A DNA stretch of 64,000 bases, from NCBI RefSeq assembly GCF_003355155.1, contig NZ_CP031320.1, positions 5,075,367 to 5,139,366 of the forward strand, read 5' to 3'. The notes below the pieces were generated by a model. The model saw only the letters and a list, made by a program, of their open reading frames with translations, was not told the origin of the DNA and did not search any database. Every line of letters starts with the position of its first letter. Within the stretch, counting starts at the first letter, position 1. The stretch comes from Streptomyces armeniacus (GTDB lineage: Bacteria; Actinomycetota; Actinomycetes; Streptomycetales; Streptomycetaceae). This document shows positions 35,244 through 43,212 of the stretch, in pieces. Position numbers and translations under genes: made by a program.

Positions 35244-36188
35244 ATGGATCGTCGTGCCATGGCAGCTGTGGAAGCGCGCACCGAGGCACCGCCCGCCGCC
35301 CCCTCGCGGGCGGCGTCACCCCGCTGGTCCGGGATGGCGCTGATGCTGGGCAGCGGATTGTCCAACCAGGTCGGGGCGTCGGTCGCCGCGCTCGCGTTCC
35401 CCGTCCTGGGACCACTGGGCGTGGTGGCCGTACGGCAGTGGGTGGCCGCGGTCGTGCTGCTCGGCGCGGGCCGGCCGAAGCCGCGTACGTTCACCGCCGC
35501 GCAGTGGCGCCCGGTGCTGGGCCTGGCCGTGGTGTTCGCGACGATGAACCTGGCGCTGTACGCGGCCATCGACCGGATCGGGCTCGGGCTCGCGGTCACC
35601 CTGGAGTTCCTCGGCCCGCTCGCCGTGGCGCTGGCCGGCTCCCGCCGCCGTACGGACCTGGCCTGCGCGCTCGCCGCGGCGGGCGCCGTGGCGCTCCTCG
35701 CCCGGCCCCGGCCCAGCACCGACTACCTCGGCATCGGCCTGGCGCTGCTCGCCGCCGTCTGCTGGGGCTGCTACATCCTGCTCAACCGCACGGTGGGCGC
35801 GCGCCTGCCCGGCCTCCAGGGTTCGGCGGCGGCCGCGGCCGTCTCCGGGCTGCTGTACGTGCCGGCCGGCGTCGCCGTGCTGTGGCTGCACCGGCCCACG
35901 CCCGTCGTCCTGCTGTGCGCGCTGACGGCCGGCGTGCTGTCGTCCGCGGTGCCGTTCCTCTCCGACCTGCTGGCCCTGCGCCGGATACCCGCCCGCTTCT
36001 TCGGGATCTTCATGAGCGTCAATCCGGTGTTCGCGGCGCTGATCGGCATGGCCGTGCTCGGGCAGTATCTCGACGCGGCGTCGTGGCTGGCCGTCGCGGT
36101 GATCGTCACCGCCAACGCCGTCGCCGTGGGCACCGCCGGCGACGGCGCCCGCGGCATCCCCAAGTCCCGGGCGGGCAGCGGCGGTTGA
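35244..36188 (+). CDS. EamA/DMT family exporter
   Basis: Ten-helix drug/metabolite transporter of 314 aa, inner membrane, with the internal EamA repeat (first half SGMALMLGSGLSNQVGASV to LLARPRPSTDY; second half YLGIGLALLAAVCWGCYIL to AVAVIVTANAVAVG). RhtA-like members export amino acids such as threonine or homoserine. The start is ATG 35244; ATG 35259 is an alternative and neither has a strong ribosome site. Regulated by the divergent LysR gene, presumably in response to the exported metabolite. Confidence 0.88.
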   Translation: MDRRAMAAVEARTEAPPAAPSRAASPRWSGMALMLGSGLSNQVGASVAALAFPVLGPLGVVAVRQWVAAVVLLGAGRPKPRTFTAAQWRPVLGLAVVFATMNLALYAAIDRIGLGLAVTLEFLGPLAVALAGSRRRTDLACALAAAGAVALLARPRPSTDYLGIGLALLAAVCWGCYILLNRTVGARLPGLQGSAAAAAVSGLLYVPAGVAVLWLHRPTPVVLLCALTAGVLSSAVPFLSDLLALRRIPARFFGIFMSVNPVFAALIGMAVLGQYLDAASWLAVAVIVTANAVAVGTAGDGARGIPKSRAGSGG

Positions 36189-36273
36189 GCGCATACCCGC
36201 GGCACGTGCGGGGCAGGGCAGGAGCAGCCGCGCGGGCCGCACCGGCCCGCGTACCCGAAGGCGGGCGGGAGAC

Positions 36274-37179
36274 ATGGACACAGACAGCTTCTGGACCTTC
36301 CGGGACGACCGCGGACGCGAGGTGACGGCCCCCCGGAGACCGCGCCGCATCGTCGCCTACGTACCGGCGGCGGCGGCGGCCCTGCAGCACCTGGGCGTCA
36401 CTGTGGCGGGCATCTACGGCTCCCCGCACGACAAAGACGGCCTCGACCCGGTGAAGGCTGACGGCCTGTCCTCGGCGGACGTCGCGTACCTCGGCGCCGG
36501 CACGGATCTGACCGCCCCGGCGGTGCTCGCCGCCGAGCCGGACCTGTTCGTCTCGGTGACGTACGACGGCACGCGGGTGTACGGCGTCGAGCCGGGCGTC
36601 GTCGAGGAGTTGGAGGCCGCCGTGCCCACGGTCGCCCTCGCCGTGGGCCCCGGGCACCGGCTCCTGTCCGTACGGGACCGGTTCGGCGAACTGGCCCGTG
36701 CCCTCGGCACGGGCGGCGGCCACGGCGGCACGGGCGCGGCCGACGCCGAGGCGGAACAGCTCAGCGCGAGCCGGCTGCGTACGGTGGCCCGGCGCGCCGC
36801 GCACGTACGGGTGCTGGCGCTCTCGCCCGCGGACCCCGAGCGGGCGCACGTGGCCCGGCCCGGCGCGTGGCCGGATCTGCAGGAGCTCGCGGAGGCGGGG
36901 CTGCGGCTGCCGGACGTGGAGGGCCCCGGCGCCAACTGGGCCACGCTCGGCTGGGACGAGGTGGCCGCACTCGACCCGGACGTCGTGCTGACGGACGTCC
37001 GCAGCAACGCCGTGCCCGTCACGGAGCTGGAGAGCGTCGCGGGCTGGCGCAGCGTGCGTACGAGGGCGGCCGTCGTCCCGTGGAACCCCGAACTGCCCTG
37101 TACGTCGCGCGCGATCAGCGACTTCCTCGACGCGGTCGCGCGCGCCGTGGAGCGGAAGGGACGCGAACTCGCCCCGTGA
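36274..37179 (+). CDS. TroA/FepB-like binding-protein domain without a signal peptide
   Basis: Protein of 301 aa with the fold signature of siderophore-type ABC binding proteins: FRDDRGREVTAPRRPRRIVAYVPAAAAAL, then ADVAYLGAGTDLTAPAVLAAEPDLFVSV and AALDPDVVLTDVRS. It has no signal peptide or lipobox; the sequence starts MDTDSFWTFRDD, five residues before the conserved strand, and a good GGCGGGAG site precedes the ATG. No permease or ATPase lies nearby. It is either cytoplasmic with a sensing or storage role, or derived from a lost transporter. Confidence 0.78.
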   Translation: MDTDSFWTFRDDRGREVTAPRRPRRIVAYVPAAAAALQHLGVTVAGIYGSPHDKDGLDPVKADGLSSADVAYLGAGTDLTAPAVLAAEPDLFVSVTYDGTRVYGVEPGVVEELEAAVPTVALAVGPGHRLLSVRDRFGELARALGTGGGHGGTGAADAEAEQLSASRLRTVARRAAHVRVLALSPADPERAHVARPGAWPDLQELAEAGLRLPDVEGPGANWATLGWDEVAALDPDVVLTDVRSNAVPVTELESVAGWRSVRTRAAVVPWNPELPCTSRAISDFLDAVARAVERKGRELAP

Positions 37180-37214
37180 CGGCCCCGGGTGAGGGTCCGG
37201 GTGAGCGTCACGGC

Positions 37215-37982
37215 TCAGCGGGGCGTGAGCCCGTCGATGCCGGCGAGCACCTGATCCACGTGCGGGCGCACCCGCGCCCTGAGCTCGTCGCTCCAGCTCT
37301 CCTCCGAGTAGCGGCGGTTGAGGTACAGGTCCCTGGCGTGCCGCAGCACGGGCCGGTGTTCCGGCGGGAGCCGGCCGAGGGCCCAGTCGGCGGCGGCGTC
37401 CTTGGTCCGGATCTCGCCGGTGGCCAGGGTGGTCCAGACGCGGGCGAGGGTCAGTACGACGTTGCGGGTGTCGTCGTCCAGGTCGTGGAGCAGTCCGGGG
37501 ATGCCGGCCACGCTCGCCCGTACGAGGTCCGCGTGCGGTACGGGGTCGAGCACCCGCGCCGGAGTCGGTCCGGCGAGGGGGTGGTCGCCGGCGAGCACCA
37601 TCGTGAGCAGCAGGGCCAGGTCCGGCATCGGTTCGGGCTGCGGCGGCCCGCCTGCGGCCAGTTCGTCGCGCATCCACTCGCCGTACAGGAAGTCGCCGGC
37701 CGGAGGGTACCGCCAGGGGCGGACCTCGGACTGGACGACGACGGTGAGTTCGACAGGGCGGGCCGCGTGCGCGGAGCCGGAGAGCGGGAACAGCCCGTCG
37801 AGGAGCGCCCGCCGCTCCGGGCCGTCCATGCCGCGCCGGGTGATGACGAGGACGTCGAGGTCGCTGGCCGGCCGGAGGCCGCCGAGCACGGCGGAGCCGT
37901 GCAGGTACATGCCGATGACCTCCGGGCCGAGCACGTCGTCGACCAGCCGCACGATCTGCTGTGTCTGCTCCGTCGCCTCCAT
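37215..37982 (-). CDS. aadA: AadA-like aminoglycoside nucleotidyltransferase
   Basis: Predicted to adenylylate streptomycin/spectinomycin-type aminoglycosides. About 255 aa, the size of ANT(3'')/ANT(9). The nucleotidyltransferase motif is YLHGSAVLGGLRPASDLDVLV (G-S-x10-D-x-D), then VELTVVVQSEVRPWRYP, FLYGEWMRDELAAG, PDLALLLT and NVVLTLARVWTTLATGEI, closing with KDAAADWALGRLP, all in AadA order. The codon use matches its neighbours and no integron or IS is adjacent, so it looks like a resident chromosomal gene. The start is ambiguous between 37982 and 37991. Confidence 0.88.
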   Translation of the reverse strand: MEATEQTQQIVRLVDDVLGPEVIGMYLHGSAVLGGLRPASDLDVLVITRRGMDGPERRALLDGLFPLSGSAHAARPVELTVVVQSEVRPWRYPPAGDFLYGEWMRDELAAGGPPQPEPMPDLALLLTMVLAGDHPLAGPTPARVLDPVPHADLVRASVAGIPGLLHDLDDDTRNVVLTLARVWTTLATGEIRTKDAAADWALGRLPPEHRPVLRHARDLYLNRRYSEESWSDELRARVRPHVDQVLAGIDGLTPR

Positions 37983-38064
37983 TGCCTCCATTGCCCCAGT
38001 CTCCGTGCCCGCCCCGGGGCGCCGCATCCGGGTTTCCCGTACGCCGCCGGGGCCCCCGGGAGCG

Positions 38065-39858
38065 TCACCCCTCGGGCTCGGGCAGCTTCCCCGCCTCCTT
38101 GTTGCATTCCTCGCCCGCGCACCCCTGGAGCGTCCGCAGCGCCTTCTCCAGCCCCTTGCGCACGTCCGCGTACGCGGGGTCGTCGTGCTTCGAACTCAGC
38201 TCGTGCGGATCCTTCTCGAGGTCGTACAGCTCCCGGCCGCCCTGGACGTAGCGCACGTACAGATACCGCTCCGTACGGATCGACTCGTACGCCGCCGAGT
38301 ACACCTGCCCGTACTTGGGCTTGCGCTTCTTGGTCTTGCCGGGCGACGCCTCGCCGTCCTGGTCCAGGTCGCCCTCGGCGGCGCGCCGTCCGGACTCGGC
38401 GTCGCCCCCGGACGCCGGGCCGCCCTCGGGCACCGGCTTGGGCCGCGCGCCCTCGGCCGCCTCGTGCAGGATCGGCCGGTCGGTGTGCCGGCGCGGGTCG
38501 CGCGCGTACGGCAGCAGGGACCGCCCGTCGAGCGCGAGCCCCGGCTTGGCGCCGCCGATGTCGGCGATCGTCGCGGCGAGGTCGACGTTGCTGCTCAGTT
38601 CCTTCGACGCGGTGCCGCCCTCGATGCCGGGCCCGCGCATCATCATCGGCACGTGCCCCGACGCCTCGTGCGGCAGGAACTTCCCGGTGGGGATGCCGTG
38701 CTCGCCGAAGAAGAAGCCGTTGTCCGAGGCGAAGAGGAGGTACGTGTTGTCGAGCTGGCCCGCCTCGCGCAGTGTCGACACGATCTTCCCGACGGCTTCG
38801 TCTACGGCGAGCAGCGACTCCAGCCGCCCGCGGTAGCTGTCAGTGATCTCCTGCTTGGTCTCCTCGTCCAGGTCGGGGTAGTCGCGCAGGAACGCGGGCT
38901 TGTCGGACATGTCCTCCTCGCCGTACGCGGGCGTGCCGGGCAGCGGCTCGTCGGCGAACTCGCCCTCGTGGCGCGGCGCGGGCCGGGGCGCGGGGCCGAC
39001 CTGCGGCCGGTCCGCCTCGTTCGCGGCGCCGTCCTTCGCGGCGCCGCCCCCCGCCGCGCCGTCCCCCGCCGCGCCCTTCTTGCTGCCCTTCGCGCCGCCC
39101 TTCTTCTTCCCGCCGAGGAGCTCCCCGTGCGGCGCCAGGAACGCCACGTCCAGGAAGAACGGCTTGCCCTCCGCCGACTTGCGCTCGATGAAGTCGGCGG
39201 CTTTGTCGCGGTACACGTCCGTCTGGTACAGCTTCGGGTCCTCGACCTCCGGGCTCCCGTACGTCTTGAGCTTGCCGTTCTCGTTGAGCCGGTACCCCCA
39301 CATCCGGTACGTCGACGGGTCCACCGAGCCGCGCCACTCGTCCCAGCCGGGCGGCACGTCCTTGGGGTCCTCGTGGCCGTAGCCGTTCGGGTACTTGCCG
39401 ATGTGCGAGGTCGCGTAGCCCGCCTTCTGCATCCAGACCGGCAGCGTGTTCCCGTCGTCGAGCTTCGCGTAGCCGCCGAGCGGCGAGGAGTTGTGCCGTA
39501 CGCCGTTGTTGTGCGCGAACTGGCCGCTGAGGAACGTCGACCGCGAAGGGCAGCACAGCGGCATCGACGGGTAGTACTTCTCGAACTCCACTCCCCCGTC
39601 GCCGAAGATCTCGCGCGTGCGGTCCATCACGCGTACGGACTCCAGCCACTGGTCGTCCGTCATGATCATTACAACGTTGGGCTTCCGGTTCGCACCCGCC
39701 CCGTCCTCGTCCTCGCCGAGCCCGGCCCACCCGTACCGCTCGCCGGCGATCCCGCACGCGACCAGTGCGAGCACGGCGGCCATCGCCACCAGGATCCTCG
39801 ACCGGCCCCCCGTGCCCCGCCGGAAGCGCAGCCCCACCGTCATGCTTTGCGTGTCCAT
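38065..39858 (-). CDS. Membrane-anchored/secreted sulfatase
   Basis: Type I sulfatase of 597 aa. A hydrophobic N-terminal segment (RILVAMAAVLALVACGIAG) provides export or anchoring. The active-site motif is LCCPSRSTFLSGQFAHNNGV, with the formylglycine cysteine of C-x-P-S-R; NVVMIMTDDQW supplies metal Asp pairs and SDNGFFFGEHG closes the site. Two insertions are unlike typical sulfatases: a Lys/Gly/Ala stretch (about residues 250-320) and a Glu/Gly/Lys stretch (about 475-520). It needs a formylglycine-generating enzyme, not seen here. The substrate is unknown. Confidence 0.9.
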   Translation of the reverse strand: MDTQSMTVGLRFRRGTGGRSRILVAMAAVLALVACGIAGERYGWAGLGEDEDGAGANRKPNVVMIMTDDQWLESVRVMDRTREIFGDGGVEFEKYYPSMPLCCPSRSTFLSGQFAHNNGVRHNSSPLGGYAKLDDGNTLPVWMQKAGYATSHIGKYPNGYGHEDPKDVPPGWDEWRGSVDPSTYRMWGYRLNENGKLKTYGSPEVEDPKLYQTDVYRDKAADFIERKSAEGKPFFLDVAFLAPHGELLGGKKKGGAKGSKKGAAGDGAAGGGAAKDGAANEADRPQVGPAPRPAPRHEGEFADEPLPGTPAYGEEDMSDKPAFLRDYPDLDEETKQEITDSYRGRLESLLAVDEAVGKIVSTLREAGQLDNTYLLFASDNGFFFGEHGIPTGKFLPHEASGHVPMMMRGPGIEGGTASKELSSNVDLAATIADIGGAKPGLALDGRSLLPYARDPRRHTDRPILHEAAEGARPKPVPEGGPASGGDAESGRRAAEGDLDQDGEASPGKTKKRKPKYGQVYSAAYESIRTERYLYVRYVQGGRELYDLEKDPHELSSKHDDPAYADVRKGLEKALRTLQGCAGEECNKEAGKLPEPEG

Positions 39859-39972
39859 CCGGACAGATTCACAGGAGAGCGTGGGAACTTGGTGGGAAAG
39901 GAGTGGGAACTCGCTGCGTACGGACCGGCCGCCCGCGCCACGGGACAGCCGGGGCGCCCGCGTCCGGCGCCG

Positions 39973-40386
39973 CTACGTGGCGGGCTCCGGTGCGATCTCG
40001 GCGATCAGGCCCTCGATCCGCTCGCGGATCTCGTCGCGGATGGGCCGTACGGCCGCCACGCCCTGGCCCGCCGGGTCCGTCAACTCCCAGTCCAGATACC
40101 GCTTTCCGGGGAAGACCGGGCAGGCGTCGCCGCAGCCCATCGTCACGCACACGTCGGACGCCCGCACGGCGTCCGCGGTGAGCACCTTCGGCGTCTCCGC
40201 GGTGATGTCGACGCCGACCTCGCGCATCGCCTCCACGACGGCCGGGTTGACCCGGTCCGCGGGGGCGGAGCCCGCGGAGCGCACCTCCACCCGGTCTCCG
40301 GCGAGATGGGTCAGCCAGGCGGCGGCCATCTGGGAACGGCCCGCGTTGTGGACGCACACGAAGAGGACGGACGGCTTGTCGGGCAT
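39973..40386 (-). CDS. arsC: Arsenate reductase, low-molecular-weight phosphatase type
   Basis: Reduces arsenate to arsenite for export. 137 aa. The P-loop VLFVCVHNAGRSQMA supplies the nucleophilic Cys, and the redox cysteine pair lies in VCVTMGCGDACPVFPGKRY; the Asp general acid follows in DWELTDP. The ATG at 40386 was chosen over 40464, whose extra residues are a basic tail. Divergent from arsR-acr3 across 105 bp; a shared promoter region is likely. Confidence 0.94.
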   Translation of the reverse strand: MPDKPSVLFVCVHNAGRSQMAAAWLTHLAGDRVEVRSAGSAPADRVNPAVVEAMREVGVDITAETPKVLTADAVRASDVCVTMGCGDACPVFPGKRYLDWELTDPAGQGVAAVRPIRDEIRERIEGLIAEIAPEPAT

Positions 40387-40470
40387 GAGCGTTCTCTTTC
40401 GTCGGGGCCGCTTCACCGGGGACCGCGCCGTACCGGAGCCGCCAGGGGCGGCGGCTGGCATCACGCGGCG

Positions 40471-40503
40471 CTGATGTGACAGTATCAGCCCATGATGACG
40501 TCA
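40471..40503. promoter_or_regulatory. Inverted repeat CTGAT-N8-ATCAG before arsR
   Basis: CTGAT (40471-40475) and ATCAG (40484-40488) face each other across eight bases immediately before the arsR start, with the palindrome TGACGTCA (40496-40503) overlapping the first codons. This is where an autoregulatory ArsR site is expected. The core TGACAGTATCA resembles TGACGTCTATCA at 43124-43135, differing by one base of spacing. Confidence 0.55.
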
Positions 40504-40827
40504 GCCAAGACTGAACTGATCACGCCGGACGCGGACCTCGTCCGCGTCCTCGCCGACCCGCTCAGGCTCCGGATCGTGACGCTGCTCGCCCACGAGACGC
40601 TGTGCACCACCCACCTCGTGGCGGAGACCGGTGCGCGGCAGACCAACCTCTCCAACCACCTGCGGGTGCTGCGCGAGGCGGGCGTCGTGGAGACCGAGCC
40701 GTGCGGCCGGTTCACGTACTACAGGCTGCGCCCGGACGTCCTCACCGCCATCGCCGGCGCCTTCACGGCGCTGGCCGAGACCGCCCGTACGACCACAGCG
40801 ACCGACCGGAAGAGGCCCTGCCCGTGA
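40492..40827 (+). CDS. arsR: ArsR family arsenite-responsive repressor
   Basis: Winged-helix repressor of 111 aa. DLVRVLADPLRLRIVTLLAHETLCTTHLVAETGARQTNLSNHLRVLREAGVV is a standard ArsR HTH; candidate arsenite thiols are the Cys in HETLCTTHL and the later ETEPCGRF, rather than the classical ELCVCDL. Starts at ATG 40492 or 40495. The stop overlaps the acr3 GTG by four bases, forming the arsR-acr3 operon. Confidence 0.93.
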   Translation: MMTSAKTELITPDADLVRVLADPLRLRIVTLLAHETLCTTHLVAETGARQTNLSNHLRVLREAGVVETEPCGRFTYYRLRPDVLTAIAGAFTALAETARTTTATDRKRPCP

Positions 40828-41972
40828 CCAGCACGGAATCCGCCGCCACGCCCGCCAGACCCTCGAAGTCCCCGACGCCCGCCCCTTCCACGGGCGGCGG
40901 CGGTCCCGCCGGTGACCCGGACCGGGGCGTCGTGGCCCGGCTCTCCACCCTCGACCGCTTCCTGGCGGTGTGGATTCTCGCCGCGATGGCGCTCGGCCTC
41001 GGCCTCGGCCGTGTGATCCCCGGCCTCAACGACGCGCTGGCGAAGGTGGAGATCGGCGGCATCTCGCTGCCGATCGCCGCCGGCCTGCTGATCATGATGT
41101 ACCCGGTGCTCGCCAAGGTCCGCTACGACAAGCTCGACGCGGTCACCGGCGACCGCCGGCTCATGGTCTCCTCGCTGGTCATCAACTGGCTGCTCGGGCC
41201 CGCCGTCATGTTCGCGCTCGCCTGGATCTTCCTCGCCGACCTGCCCGAATACCGCACCGGGCTGATCATCGTCGGCCTCGCCCGCTGCATCGCCATGGTG
41301 ATCATCTGGAACGACCTGGCCTGCGGCGACCGCGAGGCGGCGGCCGTACTGGTCGCGCTCAACTCCGTGTTCCAGGTGCTGGTCTTCGGGCTGCTCGGCT
41401 GGTTCTATCTCGACCTGCTGCCCGGCTGGCTCGGCCTCGGCGAGGGCGAACGGCTCGACATCTCCATGTGGAAGATCGCCCTCAACGTCGTCATCTTCCT
41501 CGGCGTACCGCTCCTCGCGGGCTTCCTGACCCGCCGCATCGGCGAGAAGAAGCTCGGCAGGGAGGCGTACGAGGAGCGGTTCCTGCCGCGTATCGGCCCG
41601 TTCGCGCTGTACGGGCTGCTGTTCACGATCGTCCTCCTCTTCGCGCTGCAGGGGAAGACGATCACCTCGCAGCCGCTGGACGTGGCCCGGATCGCGCTGC
41701 CGCTGCTGGTCTACTTCGCGCTGATGTGGTTCGGCTCGTTCGCGCTGGGCAAGGCGATCGGCCTCACGTACGACCGCACCGCGACGCTCGCCTTCACCGC
41801 CGCCGGGAACAACTTCGAACTGGCCATCGCCGTCGCCATCGCCACTTTCGGCGTCACCAGCGGCCAGGCGCTGTCCGGGGTGGTGGGCCCGCTCATCGAG
41901 GTGCCCGTCCTGGTGGGGCTGGTGTACGTGTCACTCGCCTGGCGCCGCAAGTTCAGCGGGCAGCCCGGTTAG
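40824..41972 (+). CDS. acr3: Arsenite efflux transporter ACR3
   Basis: Bile/arsenite/riboflavin-superfamily permease of 382 aa with ten predicted helices, exporting As(III) from the cell. The conserved thiol is in ARCIAMVIIWNDLACGD and the essential helix-9 Glu in GPLIEVPVLVGLVYVSL. FTAAGNNFELAIAVAIATFG is another ACR3 signature. The N-terminal about 35 residues are Pro/Ser/Gly-rich. The GTG start at 40824 is coupled to arsR. The gene is sometimes named arsB. Confidence 0.95.
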   Translation: MTSTESAATPARPSKSPTPAPSTGGGGPAGDPDRGVVARLSTLDRFLAVWILAAMALGLGLGRVIPGLNDALAKVEIGGISLPIAAGLLIMMYPVLAKVRYDKLDAVTGDRRLMVSSLVINWLLGPAVMFALAWIFLADLPEYRTGLIIVGLARCIAMVIIWNDLACGDREAAAVLVALNSVFQVLVFGLLGWFYLDLLPGWLGLGEGERLDISMWKIALNVVIFLGVPLLAGFLTRRIGEKKLGREAYEERFLPRIGPFALYGLLFTIVLLFALQGKTITSQPLDVARIALPLLVYFALMWFGSFALGKAIGLTYDRTATLAFTAAGNNFELAIAVAIATFGVTSGQALSGVVGPLIEVPVLVGLVYVSLAWRRKFSGQPG

Positions 41973-42013
41973 CCACCGGGCCGCCCGGCAGCGTCAGCCA
42001 CCGGCCGCGGGCG

Positions 42014-43087
42014 TCAGAACCCCGCCGCGGCCGGGGCCTTGCGTACGTGCGCGGCGAGCGGCGGCAGTACGTACGCGGCGTCCCGGCTCACCCCGCGCAG
42101 GGTGTTCGAGGCGAAGGAGCGCTGCAACTCCAGGCCCAGGAAGGCGAGTCCGGGAGTGGTGAGGGAGAGGCCGCCGGTGTGCAGCGGGGCGCCGTCGGCG
42201 TCCAGCGCGCCGAGCGGCCGCAGGCAGTCGAGGCTGGGGCGGTAGCCGGTGGCGAGCAGCACCGTGTCGACGCGTTCCCGGGTGCCGTCGGACCAGACGA
42301 CCGCGTCGCCCTCGAGCGCGGCGAACATCGGCCGCCGTACCAGCCGGCCCGTCTCCAGGGCCTTCCGGTAGCGGCCGTCGTCCAGGACGAGGGTGCCGCC
42401 GACGAAGGTGAGCCACGCGGCGGGCAGTTGGTCGAAGCCCGCCGTCGTCAGCCAGTGGTGCAGGTCGCGGCCCTCGCGCAGCTGCGGCAGGAACCGCAGC
42501 GGACTGCGGCTGGCGAGGGTCACGTCTGCGACGGCGGCCAGTTCGTGGCCGATCTGGACGGCGGAGTTCCCGCCGCCGACCACGACGACGCGCTTGCCCG
42601 CGTACGGCGCGGGGTTGCGGTAGCCGGCGGCGTGCAGCAGTTCGCCGGTGAAGTCGCGCGCACCGGGGAGGTCGGGCAGCAGCGGGTTGTCGAAGGCGCC
42701 GGTGGCCGCGACGACTCCGGCCGCGGCGAGGGCGCGCCCGTCGCCCGTACGCAGCACGAAGCCGTCGCCGTCGGACTCCACGCTCGTCACGCGGGTGTGC
42801 GTACGGATCTCCACGTCCAGGCGTGCCGCGTAACCCGTGAGGTAGTCGACGACCTCGTCGCGGTGCGGGTGGCGGTCGCCGTCGCCGCCGAACGGCAGGC
42901 CGGGCAGCGCGCTGTGCCGGGCGGGCGAGAAGAGGGTGAGGCTGTCGTAGTAGCGCGGCCACGACCCCGCCGGGCGACCGGCGGCCTCCAGCACCACCGG
43001 CCGCAGCCCCTCCCCCAGCGCAGCGCTCGCGGCGGCCAGCCCAGACTGGCCGCCGCCGATCACCGCGACGTCGAACTCTTCCCTCAT
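42014..43087 (-). CDS. ArsO-like flavin-containing monooxygenase
   Basis: FAD/NADPH-dependent oxidoreductase of 357 aa. The FAD-binding GxGxxG is VAVIGGGQSGLAAAS, the NADP-binding site is VVVVGGGNSAVQIGHELA, and VDTVLLATGYRPSLD is the ATG-type hinge motif. This CzcO/ArsO group often sits in arsenic clusters and may oxidise or hydroxylate an arsenical, though biochemistry is not certain. It faces the second flavoprotein gene across an ArsR-like operator. The start is ATG 43087; ATG 43102 would add five residues. Confidence 0.85.
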   Translation of the reverse strand: MREEFDVAVIGGGQSGLAAASAALGEGLRPVVLEAAGRPAGSWPRYYDSLTLFSPARHSALPGLPFGGDGDRHPHRDEVVDYLTGYAARLDVEIRTHTRVTSVESDGDGFVLRTGDGRALAAAGVVAATGAFDNPLLPDLPGARDFTGELLHAAGYRNPAPYAGKRVVVVGGGNSAVQIGHELAAVADVTLASRSPLRFLPQLREGRDLHHWLTTAGFDQLPAAWLTFVGGTLVLDDGRYRKALETGRLVRRPMFAALEGDAVVWSDGTRERVDTVLLATGYRPSLDCLRPLGALDADGAPLHTGGLSLTTPGLAFLGLELQRSFASNTLRGVSRDAAYVLPPLAAHVRKAPAAAGF

Positions 43088-43108
43088 CGCACACTCCCAC
43101 ACTGATTC

Positions 43109-43136
43109 GATAGATGTCTATGTTGACGTCTATCAA
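43109..43136. promoter_or_regulatory. Nested inverted repeats in the divergent flavoprotein promoter, ArsR-type operator
   Basis: GATAGA (43109-43114) and TCTATC (43129-43134) form an outer repeat, TAGA-TG-TCTA (43111-43120) and TTGA-N6-TCAA (43123-43136) inner ones. AT-rich TTGA-N6-TCAA and ATAG/CTAT pairs are typical of ArsR/SmtB sites. The element lies between the starts of both flavoprotein genes and could control them together with arsR-acr3. Confidence 0.65.
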
Positions 43137-43212
43137 TACAGGTGCGAGGCTGTCTCCACAAGCCACAGCCACAAGCCGCACAGGCCACACATCCACACAG
43201 CCGGGAGTCCTC

